A stretch of 64,000 bases of DNA from Amycolatopsis saalfeldensis (GTDB lineage: Bacteria; Actinomycetota; Actinomycetes; Mycobacteriales; Pseudonocardiaceae), in the NCBI RefSeq assembly GCF_900110575.1, contig NZ_FOEF01000011.1, positions 225,740 to 289,739 of the forward strand, in the 5' to 3' direction. The position numbers were made by a program, and so were the translations under genes. Positions 16,287-24,701 of this stretch are shown in pieces (position 1 is the stretch's first letter; each line of letters begins with the position of its first letter). The notes under the pieces are model-generated. The model did not search any database and was not told the DNA's origin. It saw only the letters and a program-made list of their open reading frames with translations.

Positions 16287-17578
16287 AACGCCTCGATCTC
16301 CTTGGCCAGTACGGTTTCCGGTCGCTCCACCAGCAGATGCCCGCCGTCGCGGACCACCTCGCGGCCCGCCACCACGACACTGCGCACGTCGGTGGCCGCG
16401 GCCGCGAACACCACCCCGGACGGCTCAGCCCCGGCCGTGCGAACCGAGTCCATCGCGACCGTCACCAGGTCCGCCCCGGCGCCGACCGCCAGCTCGCCCA
16501 CCTCCGGCCAGCCGACCGCGGCGTGATCGGTGCCCGCCGCCAGCAGTTCCTCGACGCTGAACCGGCCGCGCTGTTCACTCGCCAGCCGGTCGTCCAGCTC
16601 CAGTGCCCGGGTCTCCTCGAACGCGTCGACCACGGCGTTGCTGTCACTCCCGATGCCCAGCCGCGCCCCGGCGTCGAGCAGCGCCCTGGCCGGGCCGATG
16701 CCGTCGCCGAGGTCCCGCTCGGTGGTCGGGCAGAAGCAGACCCCGGCGCGCGCGTCGCCGAGCCGCTTGATGTCCTGGTCAGTGAGGTGGGTGGCGTGCA
16801 CGGCGGTGAGCCGCTCCCCCACCACCCCGTGGCTGTGCAGGAGTTCGGTCGGCGTCATGCCGTACGCGGCGAGGCACTGTTCGTTCTCGGCCCGTTGTTC
16901 GGAAAGGTGGACGTGCAGCGGCCGGTCCGCGGGCACACCCTTGTCCACTTCGGACAGCTGAGCATCGGGCACCGCGCGGACCGAGTGGATCGCGCCGCCC
17001 ACCCGGAACCCAGCTTCTTCCTCGAGCAGCGAGACGCGTTCCGCCCACCGCTGCGCGGAGCCGTCGGAAAACCGTTGCTGCACCTCGTCCGGCGGCACAC
17101 CGATGCCGCCCGCGAGGTAACAGGTATCAAGCAGCGTCAGGCGAATCCCGGCATCACGCGCCGCCTCGCGCAGCGCCTCACCCATCGCGTTCGGCGACGC
17201 GTACGGCTTCCCGCCCGGCGCGTGGTGCAGGTAGTGGAACTCGCCGACGCTCGTGTACCCGGCCAGCACCATCTCCGCGTATACCCCGCGCGCGAGCCGG
17301 TAGTAAGAATCCGGATCGAGCCGCGCGGCGAGGGAGTACATCCGCTCCCGCCAGGTCCAGAACGTGCCGCGCTCGTGGTGGGTCCGCCCCCGCAACGCCC
17401 GGTGGAACGCGTGGGAGTGCTCGTTCGCGAACCCCGGCAACGTCAGTCCGTTGAGGATGGTGCCGACCCGCGGCGCGTCCTGCGTCACCGCGGTGACCCG
17501 GCCGTCCGCCACCTCGATCAACACCCCGTCGGCGATCCCGCCGGGCAACCACGCTCGCTCACACCAGAAGGCCTTCAT
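16274..17578 (-). CDS. hutF: Formimidoylglutamate deiminase
   Basis: A 434-residue amidohydrolase-fold enzyme that deiminates N-formimino-L-glutamate to N-formyl-L-glutamate and ammonia. Metal ligands are visible in ANEHSHAFHRALRGRTH and in VHLSEQ, VHATHL and the GSDSNAVVD segment; the GRTHHERGTFWTWRERMY stretch is specific to HutF. ATG 17578 overlaps the upstream M20 gene by ATGA. Its presence shows that this operon uses the two-step route via formylglutamate rather than direct HutG hydrolysis. Confidence 0.95.
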   Translation of the reverse strand: MKAFWCERAWLPGGIADGVLIEVADGRVTAVTQDAPRVGTILNGLTLPGFANEHSHAFHRALRGRTHHERGTFWTWRERMYSLAARLDPDSYYRLARGVYAEMVLAGYTSVGEFHYLHHAPGGKPYASPNAMGEALREAARDAGIRLTLLDTCYLAGGIGVPPDEVQQRFSDGSAQRWAERVSLLEEEAGFRVGGAIHSVRAVPDAQLSEVDKGVPADRPLHVHLSEQRAENEQCLAAYGMTPTELLHSHGVVGERLTAVHATHLTDQDIKRLGDARAGVCFCPTTERDLGDGIGPARALLDAGARLGIGSDSNAVVDAFEETRALELDDRLASEQRGRFSVEELLAAGTDHAAVGWPEVGELAVGAGADLVTVAMDSVRTAGAEPSGVVFAAAATDVRSVVVAGREVVRDGGHLLVERPETVLAKEIEALWQL

Positions 17579-18771
17579 GCCGCCAGCCGCTCCAGCACCT
17601 CGGCCAGCGCCCGCGCGCCGGTCTCGACGTCGTCAACCTCAGCGAACTCCTCCGGCGAGTGGCTGATCCCCGTCGGATTGCGCACGTACAGCATCCCGGC
17701 CGGCACGAACCCGGACAGGATCGCCGCGTCATGCCCGGCCCCGGTGGGCAGCTCCGGCGGATCGCCGAGCCATCCGCCCAGGTCACGGCGCAGACCCGCG
17801 TCGAAGACCACGTCGTCCGAATAGGACTCGCGTGTGACCGCCAGGCGACAGCCTTCAGCCTCGGCCGCCGCCCCGGCCGCCTGCCGGATCTCCTCGACCA
17901 GCTCGGGCGTGCCGGTGCCGGGCACCCGCGCGTCCAACCACAGGTCCACAGTGGACGCGATCACGTTGGTGCCGCCGGGCGTCGGAACCAGCCGTCCGAC
18001 GGTGGCGCGCGCGTCGGCGTGCGTCCGCGCCAGCCGCCGGACGGCGACCACGGTCTCGGCCGCGGGCAGCATCGGGTCGGCACGGTCGGCGATCAACGTC
18101 GCCCCGGCGTGGTTTCCCTGGCCTTCGAACGAGAACCGCCACCGGCCGTGCGCGATCACGGTACTGCCGACCGCCACCGGCCGGCCGAGGTCGACCAGAC
18201 CGCGGCCCTGCTCGACGTGCAGCTCGAGGAACCGCCCGACCAATGCCAGCCGGTCCGGGTCGGCGCCCAGCCGCTCGGCGTCGAGGCCGGACTTCACGGC
18301 CGCCTCGGCGAACGTGACCCCGCTCTGATCACGCAGCCCGCGCGCCTTGTCCGCGTCGATCGTCCCGGTCAGCAGCCGCGAGCCGAGGCAGGGCACCCCG
18401 AACCGGCCGCCCTCCTCCTCGGCGAACACCACCACGGCGAACGGCTTGACCGGGCGAAATCCCTTGCGCTGCAAGGACTCCACTGCCGCCAGCGCACTCG
18501 CCACCCCGAGCGGCCCGTCGAACGCGCCGCCGCCGGGCACCGAGTCGAGGTGGCTGCCGGTGACCACCGCGTCCGGCCCCGGCGCGCCCCACCAGGCCCA
18601 CAGGTTGCCGTTTCGGTCGGTCTCGACGTCCAGCCCGAGCCGCTGCGCCCGCTCCACGAACCACGTTCGCAGGTCGTGCTCCGGCGCGTCGAACGCATGA
18701 CGCGAGTAGCCGCCGCGCTTGCCGTCACGGCCGACGTCGGCGATTTCCTCCAGCAGACCGGACGCTGTCAC
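17575..18771 (-). CDS. M20-family amidohydrolase (allantoate amidohydrolase/carbamoylase type)
   Basis: A 398-residue binuclear metal amidase. Ligands appear in GSHLDSVPGGGAFDG, in the FAEEEGGRF pair, in LELHVEQG and in the C-terminal SHSPEEF. By family it is called allantoate amidohydrolase or N-carbamoyl-amino-acid hydrolase. Here it lies inside the hut operon, coupled on both sides (GTGA with hutU, ATGA with hutF), and no hutG is present. It probably carries out the missing last step, N-formyl-L-glutamate to glutamate and formate (inference from context). Confidence 0.88.
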   Translation of the reverse strand: MTASGLLEEIADVGRDGKRGGYSRHAFDAPEHDLRTWFVERAQRLGLDVETDRNGNLWAWWGAPGPDAVVTGSHLDSVPGGGAFDGPLGVASALAAVESLQRKGFRPVKPFAVVVFAEEEGGRFGVPCLGSRLLTGTIDADKARGLRDQSGVTFAEAAVKSGLDAERLGADPDRLALVGRFLELHVEQGRGLVDLGRPVAVGSTVIAHGRWRFSFEGQGNHAGATLIADRADPMLPAAETVVAVRRLARTHADARATVGRLVPTPGGTNVIASTVDLWLDARVPGTGTPELVEEIRQAAGAAAEAEGCRLAVTRESYSDDVVFDAGLRRDLGGWLGDPPELPTGAGHDAAILSGFVPAGMLYVRNPTGISHSPEEFAEVDDVETGARALAEVLERLAA

Positions 18772-20426
18772 TGCTCATCCCGCATCGGCACCCGGACGCC
18801 GCGCTCGTCGGCGACGTCGGCCGCGCGCTCGTACCCGGCGTCCACGTGCCGGATCACGCCCATGCCCGGGTCGTTCGTGAGCACCCGCTCCAGCTTCTGC
18901 GCGGCGAGCGGCGTGCCGTCGGCCACACTCACCTGGCCGGCGTGGATCGACCGGCCCATGCCGACGCCGCCGCCGTGGTGGATCGACACCCAGCTGGCGC
19001 CCGACGAGGTGTTGACCAGCGCGTTGAGCAGCGGCCAGTCGGCGATGGCGTCGGAGCCGTCGGCCATGCCCTCGGTCTCCCGGTACGGCGAGGCGACGCT
19101 GCCGGAGTCGAGGTGGTCGCGGCCGATCACCACGGGGGCCTTCAGCTCGCCGCTGGCCACCATCTCGTTGAACCGCAGCCCGGCCAGGTGCCGCTCGCCG
19201 TAGCCGAGCCAGCAGATCCGCGCGGGCAGCCCCTGGAACGCCACGCGCTCACCTGCCAGCTTGATCCAGCGCGCGAGGGATTCGTTCTCCGGGAACAGTT
19301 CCAGCATCGCGCGGTCGGTCGCCGCGATGTCCTCGGGGTCGCCCGAGAGCGCCGCCCAGCGGAACGGGCCGTTGCCCTCGCAGAACAGCGGCCGGATGTA
19401 GGCGGGCACGAAGCCCGGGAAGTCGAACGCGCGCTCGCAGCCGCCCAGCTTCGCCTCGCCGCGCAGTGAGTTGCCGTAGTCGAAGACCTCGGCGCCGGCG
19501 TCGAGGAAGCCGAGCATCGCGTTCACGTGGTCGGCCATCGACTCGCGCGCGCGGTCGGTGAACTCGTCGGGCTTCTTGGCGGCGTAGTCCGCCCAGTCGT
19601 CCACGGAAATGCCCTTGGGCAGATAGGAAAGCGGGTCGTGCGCCGAGGTCTGGTCGGTGACGATGTCGACCTCCACCCCGCGGCGGAGCAGCTCCGGCAG
19701 CACCTCGGCGGCGTTGCCGACAACGGCGACCGAAAGCGCCCGCCGCTCCTTCTTGGCGGCGGTGACCCGGCGGATCGCGTCGTCGAGGTTGTCGGCCACC
19801 TCATCGAGATAACGGGTCTCGACCCGGCGGTGCGCACGCTGCGGATCGCACTCGATCACGAGCGCCACGCCGTCGTTCATCGTGACGGCGAGCGGCTGCG
19901 CGCCGCCCATCCCGCCGAGCCCGGCGGTAACGGTGAGGGTGCCTTTCAGCGTGCCACCGAAGCGTTTTTTGGCGACGGCGGCGAACGTCTCGTACGTACC
20001 CTGCAGGATGCCCTGCGTGCCGATGTAGATCCACGAGCCGGCCGTCATCTGGCCGTACATCGTGAGGCCCTGCTGTTCCAGGCGCCGGAACTCCGGCCAG
20101 GTCGCCCAGTCGCCCACCAGGTTCGAGTTCGCGATCAGCACCCGCGGCGCCCACTCGTGCGTGCGGAACACGCCGACCGGCTTGCCGGACTGGACGAGTA
20201 GCGTCTCGTCGACCTCCAGCGCGGTCAGCTCGCGGGTGATCGCGTCGAAGCTCGCCCAGTTGCGGGCCGCCTTGCCGGTGCCGCCGTAGACGACCAGGTC
20301 GTCCGGCCGCTCGGCGACCTCGGGGTCGAGGTTGTTGTGGAACATGCGCAGCGCGGCCTCGGTCTGCCAGCTCTTCGCGGTGAGCGTGGTGCCGCGGGCG
20401 GCGCGGACGGTGCGGGCGGTGCTCAT
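18768..20426 (-). CDS. hutU: Urocanate hydratase
   Basis: A 552-residue NAD-dependent urocanase, full length for the family; it converts urocanate to imidazolone propionate. Conserved segments are DLVVYGGTGKAARNW near residue 45, VTAGLGGMGGAQPLAV near 172 (NAD-binding glycine loop), and the HHGGGVGMGRSIHAGQV signature near 490. ATG 20426 follows GGAGGTCCG and overlaps the hutH stop (ATGA). A much longer open frame upstream is antisense-style GC extension over hutH and was not used. Confidence 0.97.
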   Translation of the reverse strand: MSTARTVRAARGTTLTAKSWQTEAALRMFHNNLDPEVAERPDDLVVYGGTGKAARNWASFDAITRELTALEVDETLLVQSGKPVGVFRTHEWAPRVLIANSNLVGDWATWPEFRRLEQQGLTMYGQMTAGSWIYIGTQGILQGTYETFAAVAKKRFGGTLKGTLTVTAGLGGMGGAQPLAVTMNDGVALVIECDPQRAHRRVETRYLDEVADNLDDAIRRVTAAKKERRALSVAVVGNAAEVLPELLRRGVEVDIVTDQTSAHDPLSYLPKGISVDDWADYAAKKPDEFTDRARESMADHVNAMLGFLDAGAEVFDYGNSLRGEAKLGGCERAFDFPGFVPAYIRPLFCEGNGPFRWAALSGDPEDIAATDRAMLELFPENESLARWIKLAGERVAFQGLPARICWLGYGERHLAGLRFNEMVASGELKAPVVIGRDHLDSGSVASPYRETEGMADGSDAIADWPLLNALVNTSSGASWVSIHHGGGVGMGRSIHAGQVSVADGTPLAAQKLERVLTNDPGMGVIRHVDAGYERAADVADERGVRVPMRDEQ

Positions 20427-21952
20427 CGGACCTCCAGTTCGGCGGCGGCCAGGACGGCGCCCGACCGCACGAGTTCTTCGGCGGCCGCGATCTCGGGCGC
20501 CAGGTGACGGTCGGGGCCGGGGCCCTCGACCTTGGTGCGGAGCAGCTCGCGGACCCGGCCGGTGACCGGCGAGGGCTCCAGCGGCGCCCGGAAGTCCAGC
20601 GCGCGGGCGGCCGTGAGCAGCTCGATCGCCAGGACGGTGGTGAGCCCGTCGACGGCCTTGCGCAGCTTGCGCGCCGCCGACCAGCCCATGGACACGTGGT
20701 CCTCCTGCATGGCGCTGCTCGGGATCGAGTCGACCGAGGCCGGCACCGCGAGCCGTTTGAGCTCGCTGACCACGGCGGCCTGCGTGTACTGGGCGATCAT
20801 GTGGCCGGAGTCGACGCCGGGGTCGTTCGCGAGGAACGGCGGCAGGCCCTGCGAACGGGCCTTGTCGAGCATCCGGTCGGTGCGGCGCTCGGCGATGCTG
20901 GCGACGTCGGCGACCGGGATGGCCAGGAAGTCCAGCACGTACGCCACGGGCGCGCCGTGGAAGTTGCCGTTGGACTCGACCCGGCCGTCGGCCAGCACGA
21001 CCGGATTGTCCACAGCGGACCGCAGCTCGCAGTCCGCGACGAGTTCCGCGTGGGTCAGCGTGTCCCTCGCGGCGCCGTGGACCTGCGGCGCGCACCGCAG
21101 CGAGTAAGCGTCCTGCACGCGGTTGCAGTCCGGCCCGCGGTGGCTTTCGACGATCTTCGAGCCCTGCAGCGCCGCGAACATGCGCGCGGCGGACTTCGCC
21201 TGGCCGGGGTGCGGGCGCAGGGCCTGCAGGTCGGCGGCGAAGGCGCGGTCCGTGCCGAGCAGCGCCTCCACGCTCATCGCGGCGGTGAGGTCCGCGACGT
21301 CCAGCAGCCGGTGCAGGTCAGCGGCCGCCAGCAGCAGCATGCCGAGCATGCCGTCGGTGCCGTTGGTGAGCGCGAGGCCCTCCTTCTCGGCGAGGACCAC
21401 GGGCTCGATGCCCGCCAGCGCCAGCGCCTCGGCGGCCGGTTTCGTCCGGCCCTCGTGAACGACCTCGCCCTCGCCCATCAACGCGAGCGCGACGGCCGCG
21501 AGCGGGGCGAGGTCACCCGAGCAGCCGAGCGAGCCGTACTCGTGGACGATCGGGGTGATGTCGGCGTTGAGCAGGGCCGCAAGCGTTTGCGCGGTCTCCG
21601 CCCGGACGCCGGTGTACCCGCTGGCGAGGGTGCGCAGGCGCAGCAGCATGAGCGCGCGGACCACCTCGGGCTCCACCGCCGGCCCGGCGCCCGCGGCGTG
21701 CGAGCGAATCAGGCTGCGCTGCAGCGCCGTGCGGCTCTCGAGCGGGATGTGCCGCGTCGCGAGCGCGCCGAAGCCCGTCGAGACGCCGTACGTGGGTGTC
21801 GTGGCGTGCGCGAGGTTCTCGATGTGCTGGCGGGTGGCGGCGAGGTTCTTCCCGGCCGCGTCGGTCAGCCCGACGGTCGCGTGGCCGCGGACGACGTCGA
21901 CGACGTCCGCCGCGGTCATCGGCTGCGGGCCCAGGAGTACTTGTTCCGGCAT
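20423..21952 (-). CDS. hutH: Histidine ammonia-lyase
   Basis: A 509-residue lyase that removes ammonia from L-histidine to give urocanate. The cofactor loop reads GSLGCSGDLAPL with Cys144-Ser145-Gly146 where Ala-Ser-Gly is common; Cys at this place is tolerated in the family and still gives the MIO electrophile. Catalytic Tyr in TYGVSTGFG and the FLANDPGVDSGHM segment are intact. ATG 21952 was preferred to a TTG 15 bases upstream. It is the first gene of the hut operon and is divergent from the IclR regulator across a repeat-rich region. A TTGTCCACA box occurs inside the gene at 21006. Confidence 0.96.
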   Translation of the reverse strand: MPEQVLLGPQPMTAADVVDVVRGHATVGLTDAAGKNLAATRQHIENLAHATTPTYGVSTGFGALATRHIPLESRTALQRSLIRSHAAGAGPAVEPEVVRALMLLRLRTLASGYTGVRAETAQTLAALLNADITPIVHEYGSLGCSGDLAPLAAVALALMGEGEVVHEGRTKPAAEALALAGIEPVVLAEKEGLALTNGTDGMLGMLLLAAADLHRLLDVADLTAAMSVEALLGTDRAFAADLQALRPHPGQAKSAARMFAALQGSKIVESHRGPDCNRVQDAYSLRCAPQVHGAARDTLTHAELVADCELRSAVDNPVVLADGRVESNGNFHGAPVAYVLDFLAIPVADVASIAERRTDRMLDKARSQGLPPFLANDPGVDSGHMIAQYTQAAVVSELKRLAVPASVDSIPSSAMQEDHVSMGWSAARKLRKAVDGLTTVLAIELLTAARALDFRAPLEPSPVTGRVRELLRTKVEGPGPDRHLAPEIAAAEELVRSGAVLAAAELEVR

Positions 21953-22072
21953 GGGGCCATTGGACAACGATCGGCGGCGGGGCGGGAGTCGCGGCCGGGT
22001 GGTTGTGTCTGGTATTCAAGACAGTGCGTGGCCGGGGCGTCGGCGCGTGGTGCGAGTGTCCCTCTCGTGCAC

Positions 22073-22440
22073 GTCGATGCGCTCCGTTCGCGACGGTGGT
22101 GGGCTTGGGTTGCCGGACACCGCTCACGCGCGGACCGGATTGAAGTTGATGGGCTTCGCTCGCAACGGAGGTGTGCTTGGGTTGCGGACTCCGCCCACGC
22201 GCGGGCCGGATTGGAGTTGATGGGCTTCGCTCGCAACGGAGGTGGGCTTGGGTTGCCGGACACCGCCCACGCTCGGACCGGATTGAAGTTGATCGGCTTC
22301 GCTCGCAACGGAGGTGTGCTTGGTCACCGGACACCGCTCACGCGCGGACCGGATCGGAGTTGATCCGCTCCGCTCGCAGCGGAGCCGAACTCGGGTGGGG
22401 TTGCTCAACCCGCTCGCGCCGGATCCGGAAATGAGCCGGC
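22073..22440. repeat. Tandem 71-72 bp repeats in the hutH/iclR divergent region
   Basis: The GTTGAT landmark recurs at 22145, 22216, 22288 and 22359, with a diverged first copy at 22073: periods 72, 71, 72, 71. Each unit has the core GCTTCGCTCGCAACGGAGGTG and a GGACCGGATTGAAGTTGAT segment. The core is an imperfect hairpin; in the last unit it is perfect (GCTCCGCT-CGC-AGCGGAGC). All reading frames are open, but no start/ribosome site supports translation. Confidence 0.85.
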
Positions 22441-22560
22441 GTTGCGGGGCTCCGCTCGCGCCCAGCGCCAGGCTCGGCCTGCAAGGCGCCGGACCCAGGC
22501 CGGAGCTACCGTCCGCCAGGAGGAATGCCGGACCTGGTCCGGAACGGAAGGAGGCCATCC

Positions 22561-23346
22561 GTGAGCAGTTCGGACGTCCCCGCGCTCCGCAGCGGCTTGG
22601 CCGTGCTGCGGCTGCTGGCGGGCCACGCGGGCCCGGTCTCGGCCGCGGCCATCGCGCGTGACCTGCACTTGCCCCGCTCGACCACGTACCACCTGCTCAA
22701 CGAGCTGACCGCGGCCGGCTTCGTCGCCCACCTGCCGGCCGAACGCCGTTACGGATTGGGCATCGCCGCCTTCGAACTGGGCTCGGCCTACCTGCGCCAC
22801 GACCCGCTGGAGCGCCTGGCGGGGCCGTTGCTGCGCAAGCTCGTGGACCGCATCGGGCACACCGCGCACCTGGGCGTGCTGCACGGCAACGAGTCCCTGT
22901 ACCTGATCAAGGAGCGTCCGGCCCGCCCGGAAACCCTGGTCACCGACGTCGGTGTGCGGCTGCCCGCGCACCTGACGGCGTCGGGCCGCGCGATGCTGCG
23001 CCACCTGCCCGCCGCGCACGTCCGCGCCCTCTTCCCGTCCTCGGCGTCGTTCGTCCGCCGCACCACCCGCGGCCCGGACTCACTGGCCGCCCTGCGCCGC
23101 ACCCTCGCCGCCGAACGCCGCCTCGGCTGGTCCCTGGAAGACGGCCACGTCACGGCCGGCTTCGCCTCCGTCGCAGCCCCCGTCTTCGACCACGGCGCCC
23201 GCCCCCTGGCGGCGATCAGCGTGACCCTGCGCCACCACTGCCCGGAGGACACCCCGTGCCGGGAAACGTTCCCCACCCTGGCCGGCGAGGTCGCCACCGC
23301 CGCCGCCGACCTGACCACCCGCATCGGCGGCAGCGTCCCCGCCTGA
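22561..23346 (+). CDS. IclR family transcriptional regulator
   Basis: A 261-residue IclR protein. The N-terminal winged HTH reads LRLLAGHAGPVSAAAIARDLHLPRSTTYHLLNEL, and the C-terminal GAF-like effector domain has the usual GTVAHLG-type and DVGVRLPAHLTASGRAML segments. GTG 22561 was chosen because GGAAGGAGG lies 6 bases upstream; an ATG at 22525 is too close to its own purine run. It is divergent from hutH, which suggests that it controls the hut operon, perhaps in response to histidine or urocanate (inference). Confidence 0.9.
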   Translation: MSSSDVPALRSGLAVLRLLAGHAGPVSAAAIARDLHLPRSTTYHLLNELTAAGFVAHLPAERRYGLGIAAFELGSAYLRHDPLERLAGPLLRKLVDRIGHTAHLGVLHGNESLYLIKERPARPETLVTDVGVRLPAHLTASGRAMLRHLPAAHVRALFPSSASFVRRTTRGPDSLAALRRTLAAERRLGWSLEDGHVTAGFASVAAPVFDHGARPLAAISVTLRHHCPEDTPCRETFPTLAGEVATAAADLTTRIGGSVPA

Positions 23347-23682
23347 ACGTCGTGGAAATACCGACGGGTGCTGACATTACTCCGTTCGCCGATTCACGAT
23401 CTCCCCGATCGGACTATTCGGCGATTCGGATTGTTACAGATCGCAAACGCGTAAACCCCTGGTGCAGGACGTTCACGTCCTTTCGAATGGCGCCCACAAC
23501 GCCTCCCGCACCCCCTGGAGACCACGTTGAACCAGGTCACGACAACCCGCTCGCCCGATCATGAATATTCCACTCCCATATACCCCTCCCCACCGCATCC
23601 GAAAACGATAAGATTTATCCCGTTTGCGAGACACGCGGTTCCGAAAACAGTGTTCGAGTCAGGCGTAACGGGGAGAACGCAG
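23347..23682. other. Intergenic region with lower GC and a small palindrome
   Basis: No gene is supported in these 336 bases. The base composition is visibly more AT-rich than the neighbours, as expected for a promoter of the ESX-type cassette or for transferred DNA. GATAA-GAT-TTATC (23607-23619) is a 5-base-arm palindrome 64 bases before the first cassette start and could be an operator. Confidence 0.4.
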
Positions 23683-24093
23683 ATGACTGAACAGCCAGGG
23701 GCGCCGGACGATGCGGAAAGCACTCTCGGCAGGGCGAGCTTCTTCACCATTGATCATCCGGCCGACGGCGGCAGCGCGGCCGGTTTCCGCCTGAGCCGGG
23801 AGGCGATGATCGCGGAGCTGGCGAATTTGGAGAGCCTGCGAGACACCATCGACAGACAGGTGGACACGGCCCGGCCCATGTGGTCGATCCTGTCCCCAGG
23901 GCAGGATCCGGCTTCCCTGCGCAACACCGACGCCAGCAACACCTCCGGCGACTTCTACCGAGGTCATCTCGGCCGGGAGAGCGGGTATCTCAGCACTGTC
24001 ATCCAGAAGATGCGAGCAGCGCTCGGCCTTCACGAGACGACCGATCAGCAAGCCGGCACCGCCGTCAAGCAGGCCGGCCAGGGACCAGTCTGA
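23683..24093 (+). CDS. Small helical protein of an ESX-associated cassette
   Basis: One hundred thirty-six residues, acidic N-terminus, then two predicted long helices (about residues 38-62 and 92-115) separated by a loop with a single Trp (ARPMWSIL near 66). I do not recognise a named family; size and two-helix layout resemble WXG100/PE-like partners. ATG 23683 follows a GGGGAG run. Its stop overlaps the next start (TGATG), so it is the first gene of a coupled cassette with a lipoprotein, a WXG protein and, after a 24-base gap, EspG. Confidence 0.7.
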   Translation: MTEQPGAPDDAESTLGRASFFTIDHPADGGSAAGFRLSREAMIAELANLESLRDTIDRQVDTARPMWSILSPGQDPASLRNTDASNTSGDFYRGHLGRESGYLSTVIQKMRAALGLHETTDQQAGTAVKQAGQGPV

Positions 24094-24701
24094 TGGCCAT
24101 CCGTACCTGCTGGGTGACTCTCGGATTGAGCGTATCCGCGATAGCGCTGTCCGCATGCTCAAGCGACCCCGGACATGCCATGCCGAGCGCCACCCCGCCG
24201 TCATCAGAGCCAGGAGTCACGCCCCCAGATCCCGCGCCGCCCAAGATCGCGAACCCCCTGCCGGCAGGTGTCTTGAGCGGCGACCCGTGTCGGGCGCTGA
24301 CCCCAGGCCAGGTCACTAACCTGCTGGGAGCTCCCGCGAACGGCGAAGCCCAGGACACCGGGCTCGCGCACATGTGCCACTGGGCGAACCTCGACCGGGG
24401 TTCCTCCATCAGCGTTCAGTTCGTATACGCGTGGCCGGACGGCCTCCGCAACGTCTACGCGAAGAAGAACAAAGGGTTCTTCAAGGAGCTGGATCCCGTA
24501 CAGGGTTATCCGGTGACGGCGTATGGGCCAGAAGACGAACGCCCGACTGGGCGGTGCGGTGTCGCTGTCGGCGTTGCGGACAACGCCGCCTTCGAAGCGG
24601 ACGTCACCATCTCCCGATCGAAGGTCGGCCAAGCCGACGCCTGCGACTCCGCCCGACGAATCAGCGACGCGGTGATCACCACTCTGAAAGGCGGCGCGTG
24701 A
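24093..24701 (+). CDS. DUF3558-type lipoprotein
   Basis: Two hundred two residues. A signal peptide with lipobox LSAC puts the lipid on Cys22; a Pro/Ser-rich linker follows, then a domain with the pattern DPCRALTPGQVTNLLG...HMCHWAN and a later CGVAVGV and ADACDSARRISDAVITTL, the four-cysteine arrangement of DUF3558 lipoproteins of actinobacteria. These sit on the outer face of the membrane. The start overlaps the upstream stop and the stop overlaps the WXG gene (TGATG both), so all three are made together. Function unknown; proximity suggests a role in secretion or in docking of the partner proteins. Confidence 0.85.
   Translation: MAIRTCWVTLGLSVSAIALSACSSDPGHAMPSATPPSSEPGVTPPDPAPPKIANPLPAGVLSGDPCRALTPGQVTNLLGAPANGEAQDTGLAHMCHWANLDRGSSISVQFVYAWPDGLRNVYAKKNKGFFKELDPVQGYPVTAYGPEDERPTGRCGVAVGVADNAAFEADVTISRSKVGQADACDSARRISDAVITTLKGGA

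Noticed and set aside
15075..16526. Long plus-strand frames over hutI/hutF (and similar ones over hutH, glnE and the UPF0182 gene)
   Set aside because: They are Arg/Pro/His-rich complements of well-recognised genes and have no ribosome site.
20423..21952. Defective MIO motif in HutH (Cys-Ser-Gly instead of Ala-Ser-Gly)
   Set aside because: Cys at this position is accepted in the phenylalanine/histidine ammonia-lyase signature and is usual in actinobacterial HutH.
22073..22440. CRISPR array
   Set aside because: Units follow each other without unique spacers, the period is 71-72 bp, and there are no cas genes.
23527..23682. Longer N-terminus for the first ESX-cassette gene
   Set aside because: The added residues are encoded by an AT-rich promoter-like region with a TTG start and no ribosome site, whereas ATG 23683 has one.
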